A DNA stretch of 64,000 nt, taken from NCBI RefSeq assembly GCF_037126285.1, contig NZ_CP147012.1, forward strand, positions 2,502,001-2,566,000. The letters are read 5' to 3'. Made by a program: the position numbers and the translations under genes. The notes beneath the pieces were generated by a model. The model saw nothing but the letters and a program-made list of their open reading frames with translations, did no database searches and had not been told where the DNA came from. Numbering within the stretch: position 1 is the stretch's first letter; every line of letters begins with the position of its first letter. Origin of the DNA: Bernardetia sp. MNP-M8 (GTDB taxonomy: Bacteria; Bacteroidota; Bacteroidia; Cytophagales; Bernardetiaceae). This document shows positions 53,301-61,915 of this stretch, one piece after another.

Positions 53301-56300
53301 TATTTTGAGCCTTTTGTAGGATATAATTTTGAAGAAGGTAAGTATATTGAGGTTGATTCGATTTTATTAAAAGAATATCAAAAAGTAAGAAGTACAACAG
53401 AGAAAATTACTTTTTATTATGAGGGAGGAGAAATTACTAAAATCGATACACTTTCTAAATCTTTTTTTTCTTCTCAAAAATATGTTTCTGCAAATACTGA
53501 TAAGAGTTTATTTTACAATAATTATGTTTTTCCATTTTTCGATTATTCAGCTTATAAAATACAAAAGTCTGCACCTTATTTGTATGAATGGACAACCCCA
53601 CAATTTCAAGTAATTTCTAGGCATTGGAACAAACTCACTTTCAAAAATATAGATTCTTTGAGTGAGAATTTTGAGAAAGAATATTTTTTTAAAAACCTAA
53701 TTCCATTTAAAGGAAAACTACCTGCTGGAACATATCAAATTTTTGTCTTTTACAATAGCTATGGAGGAAATAAATGTCAGAAAATTAATAATTTCAAAAT
53801 GGATGATAAAAATCTATCTGTTAAAATCATTGACTTCGAAAAAATGGGCATCAACTGTTATGAGCGAGAAAGAAATCAAGATTCTACTCAGTTGCAAGAA
53901 ATTGAAGAAATAGAAACCTCATACCAATCACAAACAATAACCGATTACTATAATGATTATGATTTTGTAAGAAATGGAAAATTGTATAGAGGAAAAGTAT
54001 TTGATGGTATAGGAGAAACCCTCCCTGGGGCGACTGTTCAAATAAAAGGAACAAATCGTGGAACAGTTACAGACATGGAAGGAAATTATTCAATTATTGC
54101 TCCCGTAGGTAGTATATTGCTTTTTCAATATGTTGGTTATGAATCCGTAGAAAAAACTACTACTCCTTATGATGTTTGGCTTGATGTAGGTATGAATGAA
54201 TCAGTAGAACTGCTAGAATCTGTTGTAGTTGCGTCTTATTCTCCATCAAGAACGAGAAGTTCAGCATCTTATTCTGTTTCGGTTGCAGATGCTTTGAGTG
54301 GCAGTGCAAGTGGTGTACAGCTTTCAAATAACATACTCCAACTATCAAATTCATTAAATCTTGAAACTAAAAGCCTTGATTTAGAGGATTCTGTTACCCA
54401 ACAGAAAAAGAAAAATATTCGTAATTATTTTACAGATAATGCAATTTGGCAACCAACTCTAAGAACCAATAAAAAAGGAAAAGCAAGTTTTGAAGCGACC
54501 TATCCAGATGATATTACAAGTTGGAAAACACTCGCCATTGCTTATGGAAAGAAGAATAAAAATGGTCAAGCACTCGTTCAGACCAATTCTTTTCTGACAC
54601 TTTCGGCACAGCTTTCACTTCCTCGTTTTTTGATAGAAGGAGATTCTGTCAGAATTATTGGAAAAATAGCTTCGTATAGTAGTGATTCTGTAAAAGTGAA
54701 TACTTTTTTTGACCTAAAAGAAAATAAAATACAAAAAGGAGAGCGAAATGTCTTGTTTTCAAGTGTAGATTCTTTGCGTTTTAGTGTGGCTGATAATTCT
54801 GAAAAAACTCAAAATTTTTCTATTGATTCTCTGAATAATTTACAAGATTCTCTGACGGTTCAGTATGTCATGAATGCTGATATTTCTGAAAAACAGATTT
54901 ACACAGATGGCGAAGAGCGAAAGATTCCGATTTTTAAGAAAGGATTGGTACAATCAAGAGGTCTTTTTGCTGTCTTGGAAGGCGATACTACACTAGATTT
55001 GAGAGCTTTTAAAGATTCCATTTCTACTCAAAATCCTGTCAAATTGTATGTAAAAGATAATATTTTGGAGGCAATGGTTGATGAACTAAAACATATTCAA
55101 GGTTATGCCTACGCTTGTAATGAACAAAAAGCCTCAAAAATCCGTGCTTATATGCTTGAAAAAGACATCAAAACGGCTTTGGATTTACCTTTTGAAAAGA
55201 AGAAACAAAAAGAATTAGAAAGTTTGATTAAAAAACTTGTCGAAGCGCAATATGAAGACGGCTGGTGGGGTTGGTGGGCTACTTCTGCGCCAAATGCTCA
55301 CATGACAGCCTACATTTATGGTGTTCTGTTTGATGCAAAAGAAAAAGGCTATGAAATTCCTAGCGAAACTTTATCAAAGGCTGAAAAGGTTTTGAGAGAT
55401 GATTTGTCTATACGAATGGACAATGAGCAGGTGGAAATTTATACAGCTCTTTCAAAAAACAAAACCTATCAAAAAATATACAAAAGTAGTGTCGAAAGAC
55501 TGGCAATTGCTCTGCAAATTCAAGAAGACACAGCTAAGTATCATTCATTTTATAATCAACTTTCTATTTTGCGTTTGAGGCAATTATATGACTTGCCTAT
55601 TTCGCTTCGTATCTTGGAAGTAAAGCAGAAAAAAACACTTTTCGGAGGAGTCTTTTGGCAAGAATATGATTACAAAGGATATTATTCTTTGTTTCAAAAT
55701 AATGTACAAACAAATCTTTTGGCGTATCAAATTTTGAGAGATTCCAAAGGAAAAAATACGCCTTCTATTGATTTAGCAAAGGTTAGGCAGTATTTTCTTG
55801 AAAGCCGTAATCAAAATGGATATTGGAGAAGTACGCACGAATCGGCAAGTATTTTATCAACTATTTTACCAGATTTTGAATCAAAAAGTAAAAATCCGTC
55901 TAATATAGAAATAACTGCAAATGACAAAACACTAAATACAGAAATTGATTATCTTTTTTCTAAAGAAGAATTACCTAATCAATTAGTTAAAAATGGACTT
56001 GCACCTGTTTTTGTGAGTTTGTCACAAGAATATTTTGTACCTCAAGTAACTCAAAATATAAGTGATAATTTTCATATCAAAACCTATTTTAAAAATGAAA
56101 AATCTAAAAAAATAACGGAGTTAAAATCAGATTCTATTTATATTACAGCAGGAAAGCCTATCATTCTGACCATAGAAGTAACAGCTCAAAAAGAATCTGA
56201 ATATGTATCGATAGAAGTTCCAATTCCTGCAAGTTGCGTATATGGAAAAAATCCATATTCATTTAGGCAAAACTATTACTACTATTACAGAGGAATCGAA

Positions 56301-56492
56301 ACCTATAGAGAAGAGTTTAAACACAAAACAGCTATTTTCTGCACAAAAATGCCTATCGGAACACATACTTTTGAGATTATCTTAGAACCTCGTTATTCGG
56401 GAGTTTTTACGCTCAATCCTGCAAGTGTAGAACTGATGTATTTTCCGAGTATTAAGGGAAATGAAGGAACAAAGAAGGTTTTTGTGGAGTAA
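50343..56492 (+). CDS. alpha-2-macroglobulin-like protein with thioester and inserted CarboxypepD_reg/SusC-type module
   Basis: 2049 residues, exported (signal peptide ending TFSQ at about 21). An MG2-like domain begins about 261 (GYIVTDKLKYRPLDTLRFKTY). Around 1214-1275 is a carboxypeptidase-regulatory/CNA-B-like module (FDGIGETLPGATVQIKGTNR..TVTDMEGNYSI), followed by LLESVVVASYSPSRTRSS, like the N-terminus of SusC-type receptors. The A2M domain starts about 1357 (IWQPTLRTNKKGKASFEATYPDDIT). The thioester is C1592-N-E-Q1595, so the TED domain (about 1570-1860, with GWWGWWATSAPNAHMTAYIYG) can form the Cys-Gln bond used to trap proteases. No PBP1C-type partner is adjacent; the PBECR-like gene follows by 59 bp. 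Confidence 0.88.
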   Translation: MKKIYFLLLFFCISVSSTFSQNNPTTKNTYLPTSSTESQVALIYKLKDSKKIFQNEDIIELLDKNKTDLNSFMTLVDSVETNKLNEFNFSNSMEYGYYLTIWTEKEILKVKLTTIAPLNVVLQSNAKRAWLIVYDSLGNELPHLKIRLDNQILSYNKKLKSYTLPNRKKTANIEIEYAEQTWHLLAQRQTNHYYYKRSFLKKVVYGFPVKYFWIVPYRQVKKIIRTIDYGEPEDLGLIRFFIKIFTKDDEDDNYSNYAHFNGYPSENGYIVTDKLKYRPLDTLRFKTYLVNKKGKPISDNEIDIFIATDRNTYKKLHAVKAYRKGGFESEFILADSLKLKLGNFAGIILKDKKGKILVSQRINYQDYILPEIKSFEVESSDESHFRNTPFSLRITAKDFNNLNVLDGKIKIELETKHLKTTYEPSITQNQITWKHEQNLEPFGETIIHIPDSIFPAADLLYDVKAVLHNSNNERLEETLSINYEYFTKKPNLEARFEDGFVYAVYREGKDTVSKKGFVYRYFTDNFGHQTIKKDSIEFPFKEKVNAIYSRFNFLVNISEYKSDGYNFLTQDVSIPNSLSMSGYYLQDSLIMTIQNPFKTMVRYSLFCKNNLINKKADSSSIIRIAIKDKHKKIYTLQTTYTFAGQTKYDKQVFLRNRKQLFVSLDAPLLTSPSFKEKINVTVTDYKKRPVKNADLTVLATNGKFDDYTKVNISNTLTSRFRFKKKKKLADIYLKNQGVRTKNLGYYPNWQNRFGLDSIAYYNFIFPKKKGFRFSVSYQKLQDSLLTKLKNVNAEKYRINLLKESFDINHNPNTGALFPFFFTQKGYEDIAWIKIDDSLAYLSNANVYQDHLITLSEGIHKLEVRLRYSIITIDTISVPIGSETILSFDLDNLPSYLHKKNAGLEVSNEEKLMLGSHAFFGITYGDSRLNEGMTIQQGANPPQRISSKYKSIRNDSVNTYHYEWHFPLLNKGEFRVLRDRRTKWDTLYFEPFVGYNFEEGKYIEVDSILLKEYQKVRSTTEKITFYYEGGEITKIDTLSKSFFSSQKYVSANTDKSLFYNNYVFPFFDYSAYKIQKSAPYLYEWTTPQFQVISRHWNKLTFKNIDSLSENFEKEYFFKNLIPFKGKLPAGTYQIFVFYNSYGGNKCQKINNFKMDDKNLSVKIIDFEKMGINCYERERNQDSTQLQEIEEIETSYQSQTITDYYNDYDFVRNGKLYRGKVFDGIGETLPGATVQIKGTNRGTVTDMEGNYSIIAPVGSILLFQYVGYESVEKTTTPYDVWLDVGMNESVELLESVVVASYSPSRTRSSASYSVSVADALSGSASGVQLSNNILQLSNSLNLETKSLDLEDSVTQQKKKNIRNYFTDNAIWQPTLRTNKKGKASFEATYPDDITSWKTLAIAYGKKNKNGQALVQTNSFLTLSAQLSLPRFLIEGDSVRIIGKIASYSSDSVKVNTFFDLKENKIQKGERNVLFSSVDSLRFSVADNSEKTQNFSIDSLNNLQDSLTVQYVMNADISEKQIYTDGEERKIPIFKKGLVQSRGLFAVLEGDTTLDLRAFKDSISTQNPVKLYVKDNILEAMVDELKHIQGYAYACNEQKASKIRAYMLEKDIKTALDLPFEKKKQKELESLIKKLVEAQYEDGWWGWWATSAPNAHMTAYIYGVLFDAKEKGYEIPSETLSKAEKVLRDDLSIRMDNEQVEIYTALSKNKTYQKIYKSSVERLAIALQIQEDTAKYHSFYNQLSILRLRQLYDLPISLRILEVKQKKTLFGGVFWQEYDYKGYYSLFQNNVQTNLLAYQILRDSKGKNTPSIDLAKVRQYFLESRNQNGYWRSTHESASILSTILPDFESKSKNPSNIEITANDKTLNTEIDYLFSKEELPNQLVKNGLAPVFVSLSQEYFVPQVTQNISDNFHIKTYFKNEKSKKITELKSDSIYITAGKPIILTIEVTAQKESEYVSIEVPIPASCVYGKNPYSFRQNYYYYYRGIETYREEFKHKTAIFCTKMPIGTHTFEIILEPRYSGVFTLNPASVELMYFPSIKGNEGTKKVFVE

Positions 56493-56551
56493 TATAAATA
56501 ATAATATTTATTCTTTATATTTGACAAAATTATCATTAATCAAATTAAAAG

Positions 56552-57004
56552 ATGAATATAAAAGAATCTATTGAAAGACTTTTTGATGAAGTAACAGAAA
56601 ATAAAAATAATGAACTAAAGATAATTGACTTAGGAAAAATAGAAAAGGAGTTTCATCAAAAAATAATACAAGATACAAAAGAGGATTTGAATAATTTTTT
56701 AATTTCAATAGATTCGTATAGTATTCGTCATAGTCTAAACCGACATGGAAAGGATAATGAGTTGAACAACTCACAATTACCCATTGAAAAATCTGATTTT
56801 ACAAAAATAATAGAAGTTGTTTTTGAAGCAGATTTAATTTCGGCAGATGAGAAAAAAGGAAAAAAATCTGTTTTGTTTCACAAAAAAACAGAAACTACTC
56901 TAATAGCTATTTTTGAAATTAGGCGTATTACAAGCAAGAAAAAAAGTAAAGTAAGTCGAATAATGTTACAAACTCTCTACAAAAAAAAGCCTTCTACTAA
57001 ATAA
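56552..57004 (+). CDS. PBECR-like nuclease-fold protein (tentative)
   Basis: 150 residues. Residues about 55-145 match the pattern of the phage Barnase-EndoU-ColicinE5/D-RelE-like nuclease folds: YSIRHSLNRHGKDNELNNSQLPIEKSDFTKIIEVVFEADLI, then KKSVLFHKKTETTLIAIFEIRR and RIMLQTLYKKK, that is HxxxKHG, a central (I/L)xxxDF, a KSIxFxKK strand and a closing LKTMYKKK strand. Known members are toxin, MuF-tail or inhibitor-neutralised RNase domains. N-terminal ~50 residues are helical. It follows the A2M gene, and the converging trmB-side sRNA terminator overlaps its stop codon. The family call is from motif memory. Confidence 0.55.
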   Translation: MNIKESIERLFDEVTENKNNELKIIDLGKIEKEFHQKIIQDTKEDLNNFLISIDSYSIRHSLNRHGKDNELNNSQLPIEKSDFTKIIEVVFEADLISADEKKGKKSVLFHKKTETTLIAIFEIRRITSKKKSKVSRIMLQTLYKKKPSTK

Positions 57005-57100
57005 AAAATATTTAAAGAAGGCTATAATAAAAACCTCACCGACGTAATCATGCAATAAAGCCCAACTACTCACGTCTAAAAACGACTTCGGTTACTGTCT
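56981..57100 (-). ncRNA. putative small RNA (~120 nt) downstream of trmB
   Basis: On the minus strand a -7 box TATATTTG (plus 57107-57114) is followed by an AT-lean structured segment. In it, ACCGA...TCGGT (about 57092 to 57035 region) can pair with an internal CGT/ACG extension. It ends in a long intrinsic terminator: AGCCTTCT (57023-57016), a loop with an AAATA/TATTT inner stem, AGAAGGCT (56995-56988) and seven Ts. No clear -33 TTTG is seen at 19 bp. No match to a known riboswitch class was recognised. It could also be the 3' UTR of trmB. Confidence 0.4.
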
Positions 57101-57186
57101 TTACTACAAATATACGAAATAGGTATAGTAAAAGTTTAGAATTGCAAAATATTTTTCTCTGAACTTATTTCAAAATATTGGTATTA

Positions 57187-57843
57187 TTATTCAAACTCAA
57201 AACGCAGATAATTAATTTTTAACCCTTGTTTTTGCGCTCGTTTTTCGTAGCGTGTAAGTATCCCGTGATGTTCTGGATAGAGCGGCGAATTATGTAAATC
57301 TCGTGTTACTAAAAGATTTTTAATTTTATACTTTGCTATTTCTTCTAATGTATAATCATAAAGAGGGTCATCATCAGTTTTGATATGAACAGTTCCTCCT
57401 TTTTTTAATATTTTTTTATACATATCCAAAAAACGAGAGTTTGTCAATCTGCGTTTTCTATCTCTTTTTCTTGGACGTGGGTCTGGATGAATTACCCAAA
57501 TTTCACTTACTTCATTTTCTTCAAAAAACTCATCTAACTTTTGAATTTCGGCACGTAAAAAGGCTACATTAAAAGAATCATTTGCTAAAGCATCTGTGCT
57601 TCCTCTCCACAACCTATCTCCTTTTACATCTACACCAACAAAATTTTTGTTTGGATAAACTTTTCCTAGTCCTACACTATATTCACCATATCCACAAGCA
57701 AGTTCTAAAACGATAGGTTGTGATGAGGGAAAATGAGTTTTGTTCCAATTTCCTTTTAATTTTGTGTAGGCTTCATCTTCCATTTGTAATACATTATAAC
57801 GTTCTAAGTTTTCTTCAAAACGCATCATTTTTTTTCTAGCCAT
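57187..57843 (-). CDS. trmB: tRNA (guanine-N7-)-methyltransferase TrmB
   Basis: 218 residues. SAM-binding LELACGYGEYSVGLGKVYPNKNFVGVDVKGDRLWR, EIWVIHPDPRPRKRDRKRRLTNSRFLDMYKKIL (the PDP...K..H/R..RL motif of TrmB) and HIKTDDDPLYDYTLEEI. It methylates G46 of tRNA. ATG 57843 begins ARKKMMRFEENL. A TATATTTG box at 57941-57948 is a possible promoter element. Its 3' end overlaps the putative sRNA region. Confidence 0.95.
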   Translation of the reverse strand: MARKKMMRFEENLERYNVLQMEDEAYTKLKGNWNKTHFPSSQPIVLELACGYGEYSVGLGKVYPNKNFVGVDVKGDRLWRGSTDALANDSFNVAFLRAEIQKLDEFFEENEVSEIWVIHPDPRPRKRDRKRRLTNSRFLDMYKKILKKGGTVHIKTDDDPLYDYTLEEIAKYKIKNLLVTRDLHNSPLYPEHHGILTRYEKRAQKQGLKINYLRFEFE

Positions 57844-58014
57844 CTTTTCTTGTGTTTTAAACGTATATCTAAAGACTGATTTTTGAAGAGATTAATCTTC
57901 TAAATATTCTTATTTTTGTAAGTGATGTATAATTTGAATACAAATATATTTCATTCTATCTTATATTGCTTCATTGCAAGCTATAATTCTAACTAATTTA
58001 AAGCCTTTTTTGAA

Positions 58015-58563
58015 ATGAATACACCAAATCCATCAGATAATTTAAATAATTCTACTATCGAACAAACGCTTTGGAGTGGCTCACCTTCGTGGCTTTTGCA
58101 TCTTGGAAATGTCATTTTTTGGGCAATTTTAGGAATTGTTCTTCCTACTATTATTATTTATTTATGGACAAAAGGAATTGAAAATCCCAAATTAGATACA
58201 TTCTTTTGGGTAGTTTTGCTTGCTAGTATTATTATTCCTTTTTCGATTGTTTTTCTAAGAATATTTGATACTCGTTTTATCAATTATACACTTACAAGCG
58301 AACGACTTATCATAAAAAAAGGAATGCTGACACGTACGACTGATGAAATAGAATTATATAGAGTAAAAGATATTCGTTTGGTAGAACCTTTTTTACAACG
58401 ATTGGTAGGACTTTCAGTCATTGAAATAACATCATCAGATAGAAGCAATCCTAATCTTTCTTTATCTGGAATACGAAAAGGTGATGAGCTTCGAAATAAC
58501 TTAAGAAATCAAGTAGAACGACTCAGAACAAATAAAAATGTTAGAGAAGTCGACTTTGAGTAA
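58015..58563 (+). CDS. bPH2 (PH-like) domain membrane protein
   Basis: 182 residues. Two membrane segments (LLHLGNVIFWAILGIVLPTIIIYLW and FFWVVLLASIIIPFSIVFLRIF), then a PH-like domain beginning INYTLTSERLIIKKGMLTRTTDEIELYRVKDIRLVEPFLQRLVGLSVIEI. Like YdbT/YdbS-type proteins it may organise membranes or bind lipid. Single gene, convergent with rimK. Confidence 0.87.
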   Translation: MNTPNPSDNLNNSTIEQTLWSGSPSWLLHLGNVIFWAILGIVLPTIIIYLWTKGIENPKLDTFFWVVLLASIIIPFSIVFLRIFDTRFINYTLTSERLIIKKGMLTRTTDEIELYRVKDIRLVEPFLQRLVGLSVIEITSSDRSNPNLSLSGIRKGDELRNNLRNQVERLRTNKNVREVDFE

Positions 58564-58605
58564 CTCAAATTATCGATGTATGACTTTGAATTTATATAGA
58601 AGCAG

Positions 58606-58625
58606 GGTTAAAATATTGTTCAATT
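58606..58625. repeat. degenerate half of the 4376-4559 element
   Basis: GGTTAAAATATTGTTCAATT resembles the inner arm at 4445-4464 (GGTTAAAACCCTGTTCAATT). It lies between the convergent PH and rimK genes. Weak, but in the same kind of position. Confidence 0.45.
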
Positions 58626-58640
58626 GATAAAAATAAAATA

Positions 58641-59540
58641 TCATTCTTCTTTTTGTTTTGCAGTGCTAATACGTTCTATATATTCTACTATTTTTGTAGC
58701 AATATCTACTTGTGTAGCTGTTTCTATTCCTTGCAAACCTGGAGAAGAATTGACTTCCAAAACTAAAGGCCCACGAGAAGAAACTAAAATATCTACACCT
58801 GCAACACATAAACCCATTGCTTGAGCAGCTTTTATAGCTGTTTGAGATTCTATTTCTGAAAGCTCAATAATTGTACTTGCTCCTCCTCTATGAAGATTTG
58901 AGCGAAATTCACCTTCTTTCCCCTGTCTTTTCATCGAACCAACCACTTTACCATCTACTACAAATGCACGAATATCAGCACCACCTGATTCTTCAATGAA
59001 CTCTTGAATCAAAATATTTTGCTTTATGCCTGAAAAGGCTTCAATAGTAGATTTAGCTGCTTGGTCAGTCTCTGCCAAAACAACTCCTAACCCTTGCGTT
59101 CCTTCCAAGACTTTTATAATAACAGGTGTACCTCCTACCTCTTTGATAAGCATATCAACTTCGTTGTTTTTTGGAAAACTAGCAAAAACAGTCTTTGGAA
59201 TTCCTACACCTATTTTTGATAATAATTGAAGACTACGAAGTTTGTCTCTAGATTGTGAAATACTTTCTGAACTATTAGCACAAAGAGTACCTTGCATTTC
59301 GAATTGGCGAACTACTGCTGTTCCAATATAGGTAACTGATGCACCAATTCTAGGAATAATAGCATCAAAATAAGGAAGTAATTTTCCTTTATGAAAAATG
59401 GTTGGATGTCCTTCTTCCATTTCAAAATGACATTTTGTATGATTAATGAGCATAGCTTCATGTCCTTTGTTTTCAATGGCTTCAATCAACCTTTTGGTAG
59501 AGTACAAATTTTTATTTGTAGATAGAACGGCAATTTTCAT
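58641..59540 (-). CDS. rimK: RimK-type ATP-grasp ligase (ribosomal protein S6 glutamylation)
   Basis: 299 residues. ATP-grasp motifs: GGTPVIIKVLEGTQGLGVVLAE (about 140), ILIQEFIEESGGADIRAFVVDGKVVGSMKRQGKEGEFRSNLHRGG and GVDILVSSRGPLVLEVNSSPGLQGIE. The N-terminal RimK domain starts MKIAVLSTNKNLYSTKRLIEA and has IIPRIGASVTYIGTAVVRQFE. It ligates glutamate residues to the C-terminus of ribosomal protein S6 or a similar acceptor. Typical length. Confidence 0.93.
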   Translation of the reverse strand: MKIAVLSTNKNLYSTKRLIEAIENKGHEAMLINHTKCHFEMEEGHPTIFHKGKLLPYFDAIIPRIGASVTYIGTAVVRQFEMQGTLCANSSESISQSRDKLRSLQLLSKIGVGIPKTVFASFPKNNEVDMLIKEVGGTPVIIKVLEGTQGLGVVLAETDQAAKSTIEAFSGIKQNILIQEFIEESGGADIRAFVVDGKVVGSMKRQGKEGEFRSNLHRGGASTIIELSEIESQTAIKAAQAMGLCVAGVDILVSSRGPLVLEVNSSPGLQGIETATQVDIATKIVEYIERISTAKQKEE

Positions 59541-60103
59541 TTCTTTTTGTTAGATAGAGACAATAAATAATTTTGTGAGTAATCTACCAAAAAATATTTG
59601 TTTACTAATTTTTGACTAAAAATTAAGATTGAGTAATACATATTTTTTCCGATTTGTAATAAAAACTATACTATATATAAATCTGCTTTTTTATTAAGAT
59701 TTAGATTTATTACTTCTTTGTAAAAATTCTCAATATTATAATCTATCAGTTACTGATTTGTTTAGCTTTAAACAAACTTAATCTTAAAGGAATTACTAAA
59801 AAGTAAAACAGAATTCGCTAAATAGAATAACATAGAATTAAAAAATAATTTGAAAGTAAAAGTTTAGTCTTTCAATATTTTTTTTAAAATATTAGACAAA
59901 TTCTAATGAATCTACAAATGATTCTGTTCACTTAACTGATTCAGAAATAAATAGAAATATAGTCAAATTTAGAAAGGACAAAAAAAATATAAAACAATCT
60001 AAATATTGATTGTATGACTTTTATTTAGTAGGTTTAATCAAGTAAAAAATATCCTTGATTATAAACCTAATTTTTGTTTTCATTCTATCTACGTCTTTTT
60101 AAT
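59541..60103. other. long AT-rich divergent intergenic region (rimK/recJ)
   Basis: 563 bp with no ORF and no strong dyad; promoters of both genes should be here, but none fits the consensus cleanly. Multiple short A- and T-tracts. Confidence 0.4.
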
Positions 60104-61831
60104 ATGCAAACCAAACGTTGGCTTTTTGAACCTTTACCTTCTGATGAAAAAATTTCAAACCTATCCAAAGAAGTCAATGTCAGTAGCATTCCTGCAACTT
60201 TACTTTTGCAGCGTGGCGTAAGTGATTTTGAAAGCGCAAAGTCATTTTTTCGTCCCTCTCTATCTCATTTGCATTCTCCTTTTTTGATGAAAGGAATGGA
60301 TACAGCCATAAATCGCTTAAAAGAAGCGATACAAAATCAAGAAAAAATACTTGTTTATGGAGATTACGATGTAGATGGAATTACTTCAGTAGCTATTGTT
60401 TATGGTTTTTTGAAAAAATTATATGCAGATGTTACTGATGAAAAAAATGTACAGTTTTATATTCCAAACCGAAATACAGAAGGTTACGGAATTACCAAGG
60501 AAGGATTAGCTTTTGCAAAAAAAGAAAATATAAACTTAATTATTTGTTTGGATTGTGGTGTAAAAGCAAATGAACAAATCCAACAAGCTAAAGATTGGGG
60601 AATTGATTTTGTAGTTTGTGACCATCACTTACCAGATGAAGAACTACCTGTTAGTTTTGCTATGCTCAATCCAAAACAAAAAGGGTGTAATTATCCATTT
60701 AAAGACCTTTCTGCTTGTGCTATTGGTTATAAGTTTCTACAAGGTTTTTGTATAAGAACAGGTACTTCTGAGCGAAATTTGCACTATTATTTGGATTTGG
60801 TAGCCTTGAGTATTGCTGCTGATTTAGTTCCAATGGTAGGGGAAAACAGAATTTTGAGTTATTTTGGATTAGAAAAGATAAATATTGACCCACTACCAGG
60901 CGTAAAAGCACTTTTGAATTTGATAAATAGTTATGGACGAAAAATAGGTGTTCGTGATATTGTTTTTTCGGTTGCTCCTCGTCTTAATGCAGCAGGAAGA
61001 ATTACAGATGCTTATAATTCCTTAAATTTACTTTTGGCTTCTTCGGACAAAGAGGCAAATGAACTAGCCAGAACATTAAATCAAAAAAATGATTTGCGCC
61101 GAGACATGGAGCGTAAAATGATGATTGAAATTGATGAAATTCTGAAAAAATCTGTGCCTACACGCAAAACAAATGTTCTGTTTAGTAAAAATTGGCATAA
61201 AGGCTTGGTCGGAATTGCAGCAGCAAAATGTGTAGAAAAAACGTATCGACCTACTGTAATTTTGACACACTCAGAATCTGAAAAGGGAGATTTGGCTGTT
61301 GGTTCGGCTCGTTCTATTTCTGATTTTGATATTTATAAAGCTGTTGAGAGTTGTTCGGATTTACTGACACAATTTGGAGGGCATAAATTTGCTTCTGGAA
61401 TGTCTATGCCTATCGAAAATGTAGAAAAATTTCAAGAGCGTTTTGAAAATACTGTGACTGATACTTTAGAAAAAGAACAACTTATTCCTCCTGTTCGGGT
61501 AGATATGGAAATTGATTTATCACAGGTTACTCAAAAAATGTTTGCTATCATAAAACAAATGTCACCTTTTGGACCTCAGAATATGCGTCCTGTTTTTGTG
61601 GCTCGTAGTGTACAGCTTTTTTCGCCTAAAATTATTAAAGAAACTCATCTCAAAATACAAGTGAGACAAGGAACATCTCTTTTTTCAGCTATCTCATTTG
61701 GAAAAGCTCATTTTTTAAATCAAATTAATACTACATCTAGGTATGATATTGCGTTTTTGATAAGTGAAAATCATTTTAGAGATAAAAGCTACTTGCAGCT
61801 TGAAGTTAGAGATATTTTGAAAGTAGATTGA
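60104..61831 (+). CDS. recJ: single-stranded-DNA-specific exonuclease RecJ
   Basis: 575 residues from ATG 60104 (the TTG-initiated extension at 60074 adds only MFSFYLRLFN). DHH family: motif I YGDYDVDGITSVAI (about 86-99), VCDHHLPDE (the DHH, about 170), and the DHHA1-type GGHKFASGMSMPIE. The OB-like C-terminus is PVFVARSVQLFSPKIIKETHLKI. 5'-3' ssDNA exonuclease of recombination and mismatch repair. Its terminator converges with that of the flavin reductase. Confidence 0.95.
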   Translation: MQTKRWLFEPLPSDEKISNLSKEVNVSSIPATLLLQRGVSDFESAKSFFRPSLSHLHSPFLMKGMDTAINRLKEAIQNQEKILVYGDYDVDGITSVAIVYGFLKKLYADVTDEKNVQFYIPNRNTEGYGITKEGLAFAKKENINLIICLDCGVKANEQIQQAKDWGIDFVVCDHHLPDEELPVSFAMLNPKQKGCNYPFKDLSACAIGYKFLQGFCIRTGTSERNLHYYLDLVALSIAADLVPMVGENRILSYFGLEKINIDPLPGVKALLNLINSYGRKIGVRDIVFSVAPRLNAAGRITDAYNSLNLLLASSDKEANELARTLNQKNDLRRDMERKMMIEIDEILKKSVPTRKTNVLFSKNWHKGLVGIAAAKCVEKTYRPTVILTHSESEKGDLAVGSARSISDFDIYKAVESCSDLLTQFGGHKFASGMSMPIENVEKFQERFENTVTDTLEKEQLIPPVRVDMEIDLSQVTQKMFAIIKQMSPFGPQNMRPVFVARSVQLFSPKIIKETHLKIQVRQGTSLFSAISFGKAHFLNQINTTSRYDIAFLISENHFRDKSYLQLEVRDILKVD

Positions 61832-61860
61832 AAAATGAATTTTAATTCTTTAAGAAAACT

Positions 61861-61895
61861 AATAAACCCACAAAGAAATTTGTGGGTTTATTTTA
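61861..61895. terminator. bidirectional terminator between recJ and the flavin reductase
   Basis: AATAAACCCACAAA/TTTGTGGGTTTATT stem with GAAA loop, followed by TTATTAG; A-run on the other side. Confidence 0.85.
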
Positions 61896-61915
61896 TTAGT
61901 CCAATACTTAATAGT

